A DNA stretch of 64,000 nt from Mesaphorura yosii. Its lineage: Eukaryota > Arthropoda > Collembola > Poduromorpha > Tullbergiidae. This document shows positions 41,801 through 53,948 of the stretch, piece after piece. The notes below the pieces were generated by a model. The model worked only from the letters and a program-made list of their open reading frames with translations. It had not been told where the DNA came from and searched no databases. The position numbers were made by a program, and so were the translations under genes. Within the stretch, counting starts at the first letter, position 1, and the number at the start of each line of letters is the position of its first letter. The stretch is taken from assembly GCA_009869945.1 (NCBI GenBank), contig WIXG01000026.1:248001-312000 (forward strand), in the 5' to 3' direction.

Positions 41801-44800
41801 GAATCATCTTGCATCTCAATGGCATTGCTTATAGAAGATTGCTTCAGAGAAGCTCTAGTGTAATAGTTTATCTTTCTGATGATTAGCGCAAATTAAACAT
41901 AACTTGATACATCGGTCAAACTAACCGTTCAAAGTACACGGGGAACAGTTCCCAATGCTTAGGGCCGAATTCAGACATAGGAAACAACTCGTCCTTAACG
42001 TTGAGAAGAGATTTGAGGCGCCGATTTCGGTGCCTTAAATCGTTCCTCAAAGTTAAGGAGCGATTTGAGAACAGCTTGTGCAGTGTCTGAATTCAGCCTT
42101 TAAATTTAACGTCAGTGCTTAGGTAAATGCAGCGTTGAGTTGTCAGGTTTGAGTTATACTGCAAAATGTTACAGAATTCGGCCTTTATAAGGTTATATGA
42201 CATTCACTTAAAGCTCCGAATCGGTCTCCATGCCCAGAATAATTTCTAACTACATAAAATCCCACCGTTCTTAGAGTACGCGAGTGATGTTTGCAAAGTT
42301 AGTTTTTTTCGCTTTCTCTTTGAATCCTTTCATTCCTGTTTCTAACCCCAGAATCTTTCTATTCCATGTTCGGCTGCATCGCATCCAGTGCTCTCCTCCA
42401 AAGGAGCGACGATTCAAACAAACGAAATGCGTTTCGTAGCCGACTTCAGGTTTAAATCGGAAAGGAAACCTTCCGACGGAGCGCAGCTCACTTTCTCTCA
42501 AGTTTGTGTCCTTGCCCAACAAGAATGCCAGGCGGACGGCACAACCACAATCTCGCACCGCATTGCACACAAAAGTCTCACCACAACAGGCCTTCCACAG
42601 AGGGAGGGACAAGTGGAATCGGTATATCGAAATTACCTCGCTCAGAATTCATTACCGAGCCACGAGTGAGTTCCATTCTGACGCTTCCACTGCACCCGGT
42701 CTCGTCTACTTATAGCCCATAAATACTGCCTCATATATATTGTATTCATAAATCTTCAACTCAACCACATCTGTTCCGTTTCGGTCTTCAGTCTGAGAAA
42801 CGATTTTCTGCACACGCAGCCATACGCCACAGCAAAAATGTCGGTGCTGCAGAAGCTTGGATCAAACGTTTTATTGTGAACCCCATTATGTTTAGTTAAG
42901 ACCACTTGTTCTTAAATTATTGCCCTTGGCACGCACTAACCACAATATTTAAATCCACATTTCCAATACCTGCCCACGACTTCTCGCACTGCTTCCAACT
43001 CGAGCTGCGTACTCACGTTTCGTGCCTACAAGAAACTCATTCCCAATTAAGACTCACAATTCCGGAGCGTGCGAAGAATGTGACAATACAAGCCTCGCTT
43101 CATTTGTCAGTAAGCGACAGTGAAAGTCCATGGCAGGTACGGCAGTCCAGGATCTCGAGAAATGTCGCTCTCCAAGTCGAAATATTAATTTTTATCGTGA
43201 TGATACGTCTGGAATGGAAGAGACACGGAGCGTCAATTCCCGTGTCTCGTGGATGCTGATTCACCTCGACCTGTTACAGCTCTCTAAGCAATATAGATTT
43301 GAGTAAATGAGATAAGAGAATGCGAGCCTGCTTAAATATTCAATACAGAAACACAATATTTGCATTATTATTATCGCAGGCTCGAATCTGCCTCTGTCTG
43401 TCACTCGGCTTGACTCGCACTAATATATTTCACAAGCTTCGATAAAGACGATGTATAACGACCAGAATCAAAACCTAGCGAAGCGATGTGGGCGCAGAGA
43501 GGAGAAATTCAAAGTTTATTCTAAAATTTAGAGAAAGGAAAACGAGATCCAATTAGACTTCTTTGCTCCTTTCTCCGCATCCGATTTATGCCTTCGGAAT
43601 ATGAAAACAGCCATAAAAATATGTCGGCCATTCGTGCAGGGGATTGTAAAATTCACAGTACGAGCCGCTCGAAATTGTGCCTAACCTACTTTCACGCGGT
43701 TTGCAGGTACGAAAAGAACAAAGAGAGGTAACCTCGTGATATCCTAATATGCCAACATGATATCCATTTACCACTTTCCATTCAACTTCCGCAGAAGAAA
43801 TTGCGGTGTGGCGCCACGCCATGCAAATCTCATGAGGGTGAGGGATGGATCCATTTCGTCTAGAGTTTCTTGCTACTTTCGAGTTATCAGCCAGAATTAG
43901 AGCCCAAACTGATTCATAGTTTATTCACTCTAGTTTACTCTACTTTAGTTTCAGTAACGCAAACTTTTGATGCAATGTCAACTTGACTACCGTCTGGCCT
44001 CAGACGAACATACGTCATGTGCAGCGACATGCATGCCATAATGACTGGAAAGAGCAGAAGTATTAAAAGACTGTCAAAGTTGAGTGAAGCTGTGAATTGT
44101 TTACTTTGTTGAAAGTTTTGAAAACGAGAGCAGTTTCGACAGCGAGCTGTCGCTCAATATGGTCGTGCAACCACTTTGAGAGCATTTTATATCCGCCTAA
44201 AACATAATAATTAATAGTGGGTTTGTTCGAAACATGACAGATTCAAATACATGGAGCGTATATACTACGGTGATCGTATTTACATGAATACTACATTTGT
44301 TCTAATGTTGCTAGTAAAATGTGTTCCCAGAGCACTCTCCCTTCAATTTGTATGTTACACGATTGCTAAATTACTGCAGTGCCTGAGTACAATTGCCAAG
44401 TGGATCTGTTCGAAATCCGATTGATACTTCAGACACACCGCTCCACAAATAAATTCGGAATGCAGGAACAAGAGGTTTGAAATTGGAAATTTGCCAGAAC
44501 AAGTCGTCATTGCACCGATGTCTATATTTTACCGCTATCAATTTCATGTCAAAATCAATATCCGACTGCCCAGGCTCAGATTGACGGAGACAGGCAATGG
44601 GGAAATACCCCAGAAATGTTCAAAACGGCGAGATGCGCTTCAGTTGTTGTCTGACTGGAATACAAAAATGAACGCTGTCGAAAGATGCACTTTCACCGGC
44701 AGCATAAAGAAATGATAAAGATCTTTATATAGAGATGTATCCAATTTGACAACACACTTCTGCATGGATTCCAACCACAATGCACTCATAAACGAAATGA

Positions 44801-47800
44801 AACACTTTTCTTTGTATTGCCTTGATGGTTTTCATTTTCTTTTCGAGAAACATATTGCGAGAGTCTCAATGATGAAATGGATTGCCTTCCGTCGCAATTG
44901 TGCGGCACGAATTCACACGCACTGCAATTTGGTGATGATACATAGTAGCATTAATACGGAAACCTTTAATCTGATTCAGTGGAGGGAGTCCGCTGAAATT
45001 ACGGCGTGAAACAATTTTGAGAGTTCACACAAAAGAAAGTTGAATGAAACTCGTAATGCAGATCCAACTTAAATCGAGCAAAAAATTGTTGTATTATTTA
45101 CTTGTGGCTGCTGCGACTTCTAGATCCAGAGGTCATACGGGGAAATGCGATGAAAGAAATAAGATACGATGGCCTCTGCGGCGCAAATTCGAGGAGACCG
45201 GAGTAGGGAGACGCAATTGATGGGCAAGAATAGGAAAAGTTTGCCCGCGCAAATATTCTTCTGCTCCGAAGACAGCACGAACTTCATTTCAACAAAATGA
45301 AAGAGAAGAAAAAATAAGATCCAATTTAAACCTCAAATTAATCAGCAGCGCGTCATGCCGAGCTGTTGTTAACGCCGAATAATAGACGGTCTCTGTTTCG
45401 TCTTGCATGTATGCAGCTTGGTACATTCGGTGAAATCTCACAAGTCTGGGTGGAAGGTATGGCCTGAGAAATACAACTTTATTATCAAACGCACATTTGG
45501 AGCGAAATTTCGGAGACAGAAAGAGAAATTTGAGAAATCGTCTGGAGAGAGCACGAGGAAATGCAATTCTTCTCATCCTGTACATGGTGCTGGCTTGAAT
45601 TTATAAGGATGGCAGCCAAAAAATGCAACCGTCTTTGTCAACGACACACGCGGAGGTCTGGACGTGTGCTAGGGCGCACGGGAAGGGAAGGATGAATCTG
45701 GATTGGTTTACATTTCGAAACACGGACCGAGTTTCTGTTTGTGTCTTGTGTGGCATTCAGAAACAGAAAACAATATGGCTTATTTGCTGCACCGCACGTA
45801 CGTTTAATACAACGCACAGGCAATGCTTGCATCAGTGTGGATGATGGCGGTATTGTGCATCTGTAACTTCATTTGTGCCTGGTAGATTTCCCTTTCTCAA
45901 CGGAACATAGTTCAAATCCCATGTTTATTTTGATCCGAAGCAGACAAAATCCTATACGCTCGCTTTCTCTTCGAGTTCAAATGATAGCAACATTAAATAA
46001 AGAGCACTGCAGCAACAGGATCCAGCTACACAATAATAAAATCGGTTTGTTCTTGTACCTGAGCAATCGTACTTTAAAGTAAGTAATGCCAAAGTTGACT
46101 AATCCACAAGCTTGTTTTCCCTCGTTTCTTTTTTACTTGTTCACCCAGAAAATACATCGCTAACCTCTTCTCACACGAAATGTCGAATCTAAAGATGTGT
46201 GGAGAAGGAGAGTCAATTATTGGTGCGAAACCTGACATCTGGATGAACAAATTCCATTACGTGCACTCGCCTTCATTCAGCAACCAGCAGGGAAGGATTC
46301 AGCCCTTTTCTTCATTTGTTCATGAATCGAACAGATAACACTTTGAATTTATATTTTGCAAGACAAACAGATAAGAATGGCGAGTTCCTCTTCGGTTGTT
46401 TTTCTTTCGCCTATTTTTCAGAATTCAGTAAGTGAGAGTTTGGTTTAAATTCTTAGAGTTGGAAGAAATCGAACGTATCAAGTCTGGGAATCACAAGGTC
46501 TCTCCACTCAAGACGACTTTCCGAGTTGATCCTGTACTTTTAGTTTGTGTCACCGCCTTTCGCCTTGTCAACTTTTGTCAAATCAGAACGAGAAAAATGT
46601 TTCGATCGAGTGCGTTCTTCCCTCCCACACATTACTCAATTTCTCTTCCAACTTGCCGGTTTTGTCATCACACGTCTAAAATTACTCTGTCTTCACCTGC
46701 TTCAAGGCTCTGTGCGCTTGCGTCAGTTGGACTGTGTACTCAAGGTTGAAACATGAAATATTGAGGCAGAAGAAAACGGTACGAAAACATTCAATTAAGA
46801 TCTGGTAGATTAATACTCTGTCAAAATAAGACAGACAAATTACGCTTGCGAATATACGCTGTACGACTACCATAAACCATTGCATTTGTTCGTTGAACAA
46901 ATAACTTCACGAGCATGCACTGAAACATACTTATGCAGGACAGACGTTTCCAATTCATTAATCATTGAACAGTATTACTACATGCGTGCACGAAACTTTT
47001 GCACCTCGGCTTGGTACATGCTGTACGACTCGTGGCAAGGAAACTCTTGGAAAACAGACTTTTACACAAATGTGACTTTTCCAATTCTCATTTCTTTCGT
47101 CTCTGCTCTCTCACTGTACACACAATGCAATTGCTGTGTGTGCCTCTCATTCACGCATTGTTTCCTGAATGTAGGTTAATACAATTGTTGTGTGTGCCGA
47201 GGCTGGGAAGCAATTTCAAGTGCCGCTGTGCTGTCTCAGGATTGCACTGGCGGCTTCAGGCCTGCCACCTACAAGCTAGTGAAAGTTTATGCCTATTTGC
47301 ACTATCTCTTCCTTCTGAACGAGACAAATAGTTTCACCTTCCTTGTGTCACTCGTCGGTGTCTTCTGCTTATCGGCAAGAATGCGAATCGCATCTAATTT
47401 CCAAAATGGACCAAGACGGCGCTTTCCTCAAAGACAGAGAATCAAAAAGGATTTTTCGCGTCCTGCGAATGTTGGAATTCCGTTTACCTTGCATACTTCC
47501 ACGTGTTGTATGAGTTGATCAATATCTCCTGCAGCGGCATAACTCGCAACATTCTTGGACAAAACTCCTCCTCTAGTTGTAGCCAAAGTAGTAACTTCAT
47601 TTACTCCACGACCGTTGAATCCAAAGAAATTGCTCCCGCTTCCAGCCATGCTCCCACTGCTGCTTATGCTGCTACTGTTGCTGCTGCTGTTGCTGCAACT
47701 ATTCCCACTGTTGTTCACAAGATGACCCTTGGAAGAATTCCCATTACTCTCGTCTCCAACACTACCCGAACTATTGGTAGTAACACAATTGTTGTTACTG

Positions 47801-50800
47801 TTCAGGAAACTCGAAGACACGCCACAACCGTTCGTATTGCCTAACATTGCATGTTGCGGTGAAAATGTTTTCGAATTATTTTGCTGGGGATGGTATGGAC
47901 CAGCGTATGAGGAACAGGCAGGAGATGAGTATGAAGAGTAGTGCTGCGGTGAGGCAGGATGCGGTTTGCTGTACGCTAATTGTTGCTGGTTTAAGTTTAT
48001 ATTGTTGGGATTGCCCATGCAAGAGTAGTTTGAAGGAACACTGGGAGCCTCACTTTGTCCCGAATGGCCGCTCACGTCATAGTTGCAAGTATTGTTATTG
48101 TGGTTGACGTGATTCATGTGCCCATTTGGAACAGCATTCGATCTGTACGCTAAACGATTTGCAATCACGGCATACCTCGAGTGGTGGTTCGGATAATTGA
48201 TTATTGTGTTATTACTGTTATTGACTGGGTTGTCCGGCTTCGATTGGAATGACGTGTAAATGTTGTGGGATGGAGACGAATTGTAGTTACCACTGGCACT
48301 TTGCTGTAGGTTTCTTGCGAGCGAAATCAGATTGTCAAAGTTAGTAACATGCGACGAAACTACCTTTGTGTTTGAGTAATTGGAGTTGTTATTGTTGGAA
48401 TTACTGTGTGCGCTATTGTTATTGGCACTGCCCGCGTTCCCATTACAATTGGCGACATGCGCCGGGCTGCCGGGAATCGGACTCAGGGTGGGATGGTGAT
48501 TTTCCAGCAGAGATGTCACACTCGGCATTGTGGACTGAGTACTAGACCTCACATTCTTATGAATTTAATTTACCACACGAAGAAAACTTGAGGTTGACAA
48601 TATCAAATGATGCTACTAAGCACGGCAGATTACAAATGCAGATGAGGGTTTCTTCTGACTTTGTTTCGGCAGTGGCGTGCAGCACTCTCATACCGGAACT
48701 CTATGGTCTGTGCGACTGAACCTGAGACTCCAGGCGAGTGAAATGAGAAAATAGAAAAGATGTTCGTGGCAGTGGAAAGAGCGGCGTTCGAATTGTGTAT
48801 GATCAGGCATGCCAGGTTCAACAAAGTGTTCTCGCTGCACTGTCGGTGAAAGTTCTCTTTTAAACGCAACGAATAGCGAACTCGTTCTCAGTATTATTGT
48901 GACTGCACACGGCGAGCATTGCATACACGTAAGCACAGTAATAAGCGAACAGAGCTGAACAGGATTCTCGTGGGGAGAAAGTTTACATTAGAGAAAGCTT
49001 CGGCGAATCGGGAGAAAGATTATAATATGCAATGTAAAGTGTAATAATAGCGCATATTCTGTTCCTGTTTCCTTTTTCTTTCAAACTTTCACTTACGAAA
49101 ATATACAGCGTGTGTTTCATATCGCATATGCGCAGCCAATAAATACTCTTGCTCAAGACCCTTTCGTTCGAATGCACTACTAAAGGGAATACTCAGGCAG
49201 TCTTGGCTGCGTTCTGAAGTTTTATCTCTCTTCAAAGACATTTTAGATTATCAAACAAATATGAAGCAGATCTCTGAGCCATTAGTCCCCTCATGCTGTC
49301 TGATTTATTGGTTTGACTCCTCTGCCGAAGATAAACTACATAATATTATTTAAACTGATATGTTTTGACTTCTTACTGCAGATAGGCACTACGAGCAGAG
49401 CACCATGACAGTTTCATTGGAATAAACACAGTCATTTATTTCATGCAGCCACCCTTCATGCAAAAGCCAAGATTTGATCCCAAGCAGATACCAAACGGAA
49501 TAAAAAATCATCTCTCTTCGATTAATATTGCCAGTCTCTACGAAGCAGTCCATGCGAGGGGCACGCATAAGTTTGATGGTTGGAAGGAGGTCGCCCTTGG
49601 ACCCAAAATCTTAATAGACTACGAAATCAATCAAATCCTGATCAACATCGTACTCTTAGTTTGTACACGCCAATTTTGAAGTATGATTTTGATGACTTCA
49701 ACATTCAACACCAACAGACGCAGGCGTTCTTTTCGTCAAGAAATAATCCATCAAGCCGAAATGGAAATGGTGTACGCCAAGACAATTACTGCAAGCACGA
49801 ACAAGTTCAATTAAGTATATGAATTGTAGTGGTAGTACTAAACCTTTGCTTCACCCGCCCTTTCAAGGCGCATTCTGCTCGTTTTGCTTTCATATCCACT
49901 TTAGTACATCAGACTCAATACAACTCTGTACTTTGCTGCAAGTTGAAGTTGAAAACAGTAGAGAATAATGGAACTAAACATAAATATAGTGAAACACGGT
50001 GTAAAATAAAAAGGAAAGTCTTCCGCCGGAGGGGTGGCTGACGAAGGATGAAAGTCAGGAGAGAGCAGCGCAGAAGAGACAGTTCATCTCAGAGACACGG
50101 AGAGGAAGTTCGCGACAAATGGAAGTTTGGTTCACGCATGCCTTCTCATTCCTCGGGCCTTTGTTACTTACTTTTGTCTTGGGTTTTTATCGTAGAGTCT
50201 TGGAAAGAGTTGGATTTTTATTCGCTACAAAACTAGTTGGATTATAATAATACACTGAACCCTAGTTAACTTTATATAATAACGTTGCGCATAAGGTGAG
50301 GAGGGAAATCTCAACTCAGCCGACGACTACTTTCGCTTGTCACAAAAATGAAGTTGAAGTTCTACATATGAACAAGTTGCTTCCGATTATAACCTCCGGT
50401 ATGTTATTTTGTGGGGCGGAAAGAATCGTCTTTCATTTTTATTTTCGTACATTGCGTAAAAATTGAAATCTCGATGTCGGTTCCAGTAAAAAGACGACAA
50501 AATGAAGCTGCCGTGAGCAAATATAATTGTTAACAAATGGTAATATAAATAGTATGAAGATAACACCACAGGGCAATATTGCTAATGTACAATACTTTAT
50601 CTTCTATCTGATTACCTTTCTGCACGCTATTCCTCGCACCCTGAAAAGCTGCGATTCAATTCTAGTAATTAGAACGCACCAAAGTTGTCATTTTTCTTCG
50701 AATCCGAATATTATTCATAGATATTATGAGGTTCGCGTTCGTCAGCTCAGTTTTGCCGCCGACTTTACTTGTCCTGAAGTACTATGAGTCATTTGTATTG

Positions 50801-53800
50801 TCAACCTACATTAATATGCCACGAAGTGCAGAGATCTAGTACGAAGCTGGAAGGTTTATTTCCTTTCACATTTGTCATTGTAATATTCAGAGAAATCAGA
50901 AGACAAGAATGTTTCAGGACAATCGACCCTTTCGTGCTGCCGGCGTGAAACATTTGGGGAGAGTAGGATCTTCTGAAGATACTAAATTATTAACGGTCCT
51001 CTGACTTTTCTATTTTCTCGTATGATCGATGATCGCCCAGAATCGCTCCAGAAGTTTAACTTCTTTCGTTCTCTCAGAGAGCGTTTGCCACCAGAAAAGG
51101 AAACAACAACACGCTTTCCCATTTGTAGCATTGTTTTGCAACTCCTCACATATATTTTAAAACTACACAAGCCCCGTTTGGAATAAATGTAGTACCATTG
51201 CATCGTCATTTCCAACGCTGACTGCGTCAGTGTGTGCAGAAATGGAGCGGTCTGGGTCCAACAAACCTGCATGCGTTGTATTGCATCGCAGCCCAGCTTA
51301 AAAGTCTTAAACAAGCGACAGCAACAAAAAAAGAAGCGCACTCGAGTGATCGTTCTTTCTTTCCCTGGAACAAGCCCATGAGTGGAGTTGAAACAATGGA
51401 ACGGAGATGGAGAGCGCAATTCAGAGTATTGTCAAAAAGACTGGCGAAGAATTCACTTGGAGAAACCAACTTCAAAGCAGGTTGATTTTAATACAGTGGT
51501 GTAGGGTGTAAGCAGCAGCGCCAGGGTAAACATGTACGCGTTTCGGGATTTGAAAATGACAGCTACTAAAAGAAATTCATTTAATAAGTGATGCTATTAT
51601 CCCTGGCTTTATTAATTGGTAGCAGTGGGAAGTGTGAGGCGGACGAAAGTATTTACGCAAGATTTTTCAACTGAATTACATGTTGTCAGTCGCGCCATAA
51701 TCGATCCAACGACCAAATTCTTCTGGAAAAAGATCGTGCGAGCCGTGAGCTGCTTCTGTGGATATGCAAATGTAATGCTTCAAGAAAAGTCGATAAAATA
51801 ATTTATTGTGGAAAAATATATTCCCGCAGTGCTATTATCTGTCAGTTAATATTATTGCATGGTTTTAGCATTAAGCCAGTCAAGCAATTTCTTATTTACA
51901 CGTTTTCTCCGTCAGATGCAACTTCACATCATCCTAGTAGCAAACCCATGAAAAGAATAACAACTTCCTCCCGTTCATGGTTTCTCGTCCACGGATTTCA
52001 ATTCCAGCACTCGCAGCGCCTCGTATGCTCAGGTCTGGAAAGCTCAAGCACCGCTTGAACAACCAACACTCGTGACTTTCTCTCGGAAATTCGCCGTTTT
52101 CCACTTTCTTTTGCGCCTTCTCGTGATGACGGTTTGAAAACTGAATCTCTTATCAAATTCGCCCCTACGGACAGGTTCTGGCCCTTTCAGACCTCCCAGT
52201 TAATAGACAGATTGGAAGGCGCTGATAAAAAAAACTTCAGAACTCCTTCACGAGTTTGAGTAAAATACCTGTCTGGAACATAAAACGTGCAGAGAAAGCT
52301 GACACTGACATTATCTCATTCCTCCCTCTACGAATAAAGGCAATGCCTGAGAACGTCCTCGGTTATTGCGTCTTCACACTTCTCCTGCAAGAGATCTCTC
52401 ATTCCGATCAACTTCATCAACATTTGGAAGAGATGGTTCGTGTGATAGTCTTTTGCTCGTTCTCTCAATCTATCTTACTGTGAGCGGTGATGAAAAGAGA
52501 CTAGACTTGAATTTCAAAAATTATGTGGGGGCAAATATTCTTCAGATGAATGTTCCGTTCACTTCTTTCATTACATGAGATGAAGATGAGATGAGCGCTT
52601 GGAATGAGAACGGATATCGACCACAGGACTCTTGAAATGCTTCCTTCTCTGAACTTCGAAAATGGCAAAACGAAAGGACTTTCCCGGATAGGACTTCAAA
52701 TGTAGCAGACGGGAGTCAAGAAATAAAGAACCTTATAACGAACTCGTCGACGAATTCTCCGAAGACAGATTGCACAAAACTAAACCTTTTGCGTCATCTT
52801 CATTGTGAGTAGGTTTTTCATCAGGTGAATACAGTCTTTGACTGCGTGTACCATTGCTTATGCTTTACGATGCTTTTTATTCATCGGCTCTGGGAAACGA
52901 TTTCCGGTTCTGTCTAATTTCCATGCACTCAATCCCTATTTATGGCCCTGGTATTTCGACCTTGGTTATGCAGCACAACGAAAGCCGTCGTGTAGTGCAT
53001 AATTATGAAATCGTAGCATGAGTCTGTAGGAGTTAAAAATGCTCATGCTCACACTCACATTTCGTTCAGTTCAACAGTTCAGACCGTATTAATGGAAATG
53101 CTCATACTTGTAGAATAAACATATTGACATTATGCTGAACTGAATCTGGATGATTGCCTCCTACATCATACCGCAGCCAGTCGCCTCCTTCGGTTGGCAA
53201 GGCAAGATAATGCTGCGAGAAAACAGAAGATTTTTTTGTTTAGAATGTTTACTTTATCTCCCTGTCGTTTTGCTCAAAGTTCAACACTGAATTGACTTGC
53301 TTGACGGATGGATTTTCAACATCCACACCAGCTATTATGCAATGCAACGATTATTATTAATAGTACCAAGATTTCGCAACTTAGAACCATAATTCATGAT
53401 TTGAACATTTTCTGAATACTGAACTCATATTCTGCTACATGCAACCAAGCAATTGTGATGACAATAATGTTTGAGCAAAATCAGGAAAATACTCGCTGGC
53501 TCTCATGACTTTGTTTATGACGAGTTATTCGGGTTGAAATTAATTAATGCCTTGCTGGTTTAAAAAAATACTCGGTGAATTCCCAAATTAGTAAGTAAAC
53601 GGTGAACACAACAAACTTTCAAAATTTTCAATACTTCAAAGTTGACGAATTACACCTCCCAGGCCCGGCAATGATTATGAAAAAGAGTGTTTAAGTTACC
53701 TGTGGAAGACTTGCTGCGAGTTGTCTTTGCAATGCATCTCGTTCCTTGACACAATCATTATACTTCAGTTCGCCCTCTGTTAATCTCTCCTGCGTCTCGC

Positions 53801-53948
53801 GTAAGCTGTCCATGAGCTTGTCCCTCTCGTCCAGCATGGACACCATGAGCTGCTCGAAGTTGGCATCTTCGCCCCCGAATTGAGAGTTCCTCTGCGCAAT
53901 TCCATCCTCCGAGATGGTCGGCATTACATCGCACATCATGTTCCACAT
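25516..53948 (-). CDS. Liprin-alpha: Liprin-alpha (PPFIA / SYD-2 family) presynaptic scaffold, 17 coding exons
   Basis: The coding exons, 5' to 3', are 53948-53700, 33867-33766, 33175-33011, 30647-30573, 29461-29363, 29265-29188, 29096-28929, 28789-28544, 28462-28184, 28121-27891, 27832-27374, 27299-26877, 26813-26446, 26364-26098, 26020-25864, 25791-25675 and 25596-25516. All join GT-AG in frame to give 1187 residues; vertebrate family members are about 1200-1260. The N-terminus contains [11 protein letters not shown] and [20 protein letters not shown], near-identical to known liprin-alphas. Long coiled coils follow to about residue 490, then a conserved acidic [17 protein letters not shown] segment, a basic [18 protein letters not shown] motif and three SAM domains (about 930-995, 1022-1090, 1104-1172). 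Liprin-alpha binds LAR-type phosphatases and active-zone proteins such as RIM and ELKS and recruits cargo for synapse assembly. Intron 1 is 19.8 kb and holds another gene. The C-terminus ends soon after SAM3, without the longer tail seen in vertebrates. Confidence 0.95.
26877..28121 (-). other. Liprin-alpha linker exons (exons 10-12)
   Basis: These exons encode residues 488-858. Sequence is Ser/Pro-rich with the conserved [20 protein letters not shown] and IRLIQEEK segments, a repeated (S)PPLSGRS motif (two copies), and a polybasic stretch at the end. Both PPLSGRS copies look like potential proline-directed phosphorylation sites; that is inference only. Confidence 0.85.
28184..33867 (-). other. 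Liprin-alpha coiled-coil exons (exons 2-9)
   Basis: Eight exons encode residues 84-487. Signature stretches are [55 protein letters not shown] and EERHG-like [20 protein letters not shown]. Heptad-rich, Glu/Gln/Leu-rich sequence fits the dimerising half that binds RIM, ELKS and kinesin-3 in other animals. All junctions are phase 0. The introns here range from 81 nt to 2.4 kb. Confidence 0.9.
35691..36461 (-). other. Candidate exon 2 of the nested Asn/Ser-rich gene
   Basis: An open frame of up to 256 codons begins directly after a TAG that also ends a possible splice acceptor. The opening [20 protein letters not shown] looks ordered and charged. Then Asn/Ser runs follow as in exon 1, which is the reason for pairing them. 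Confidence 0.5.
35691..48528 (-). CDS. Asn/Ser-rich protein of unknown family, nested in liprin-alpha intron 1
   Basis: The first exon runs 48528-47488 (347 codons) from ATG in a CCACAATGCC context, with an in-frame stop upstream. It ends at GCAAG|GTAAAC, phase 0. A second open frame starts after an acceptor AG at 36463-36462 (exon 36461) or 36439-36438 (exon 36437), also phase 0, and ends at TAA 35693-35691. Joined, they give about 600 residues. Both halves share the same unusual composition: Asn, Ser, His and Tyr runs, few charged residues, and little hydrophobic core. Exon 1 ends in a short ordered-looking stretch, [20 protein letters not shown], that resembles the start of an ankyrin-type helix pair. 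Exon 2 contains [15 protein letters not shown] and a Cys/His-containing end. I recognise no family. The join across 11 kb is predicted, the acceptor tract is weak, and the last ~45 codons may be intron. The two parts could instead be separate genes or alternative first exons of liprin-alpha. Confidence 0.5.
38736..38747 (+). repeat. C12 homopolymer
   Basis: Twelve consecutive cytosines stand in otherwise AT-rich intronic DNA of liprin-alpha. It is likely a slippage-prone microsatellite and the length may be imprecise in the assembly. Confidence 0.8.
41962..42099. mobile_element. Small palindromic MITE-like element, ~138 bp
   Basis: The ends are 16-bp inverted repeats with 14 matches: gggccgaattcagaca at 41962-41977 and the complement of aggctgaattcagaca at 42084-42099. 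Inside them is a second inverted layer built from ccttaac/gttaagg and tttgagg/cctcaaa, so most of the unit could fold into one hairpin. A third, similar end (gaattcggcct) occurs about 80 bp downstream near 42175-42185. No coding capacity is present. No convincing target-site duplication is visible, so the exact borders and superfamily are uncertain. Confidence 0.5.
47488..48528 (-). other. Exon 1 of the nested Asn/Ser-rich gene
   Basis: A 1041-nt coding exon with sustained AAY/AGY codons. The start [20 protein letters not shown] is less biased than the rest, as is [14 protein letters not shown] frame this long, closed by a consensus donor, is unlikely to be chance. Confidence 0.65.
53700..53948 (-). 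other. Liprin-alpha first coding exon
   Basis: This encodes 83 residues from [11 protein letters not shown] to AASLPQ, ending phase 0 at CAG|GTAACT. Vertebrate proteins start at MMCEVMPT, so the Met at 53939 could equally be the true start, giving a protein three residues shorter. The exon sits 19.8 kb upstream of the next one. Confidence 0.9.

Larger units (their letters stand above)
33868..53699 (-). other. Liprin-alpha intron 1 (19.8 kb)
   Basis: The donor is CAG|GTAACT at 53699 and the acceptor is TTTGCAG at 33868. Apart from the nested Asn/Ser-rich gene, the palindromic unit and the C12 run, it holds only short open frames on both strands with no family resemblance. Such a long first intron in a gene whose other introns are mostly under 150 nt often carries regulatory DNA or alternative promoters, but no specific site can be named. 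Confidence 0.8.

Noticed and set aside
42271..42612. 113-codon minus frame with scattered cysteines
   Set aside because: No signal peptide, no spaced-cysteine pattern of a known family, and equally long frames on the opposite strand.
45890..45925. AGTTCAAATCCCATG, like a tRNA T-loop
   Set aside because: No matching acceptor, D-arm or anticodon stem upstream at the right spacing. No tRNA was found anywhere in the window.
46432..47518. Several overlapping plus-strand frames of ~100 codons opposite the Asn/Ser-rich exon
   Set aside because: Cys/Phe/Leu-rich translations without domains. The part over 47488-47518 is a shadow of the minus-strand exon.
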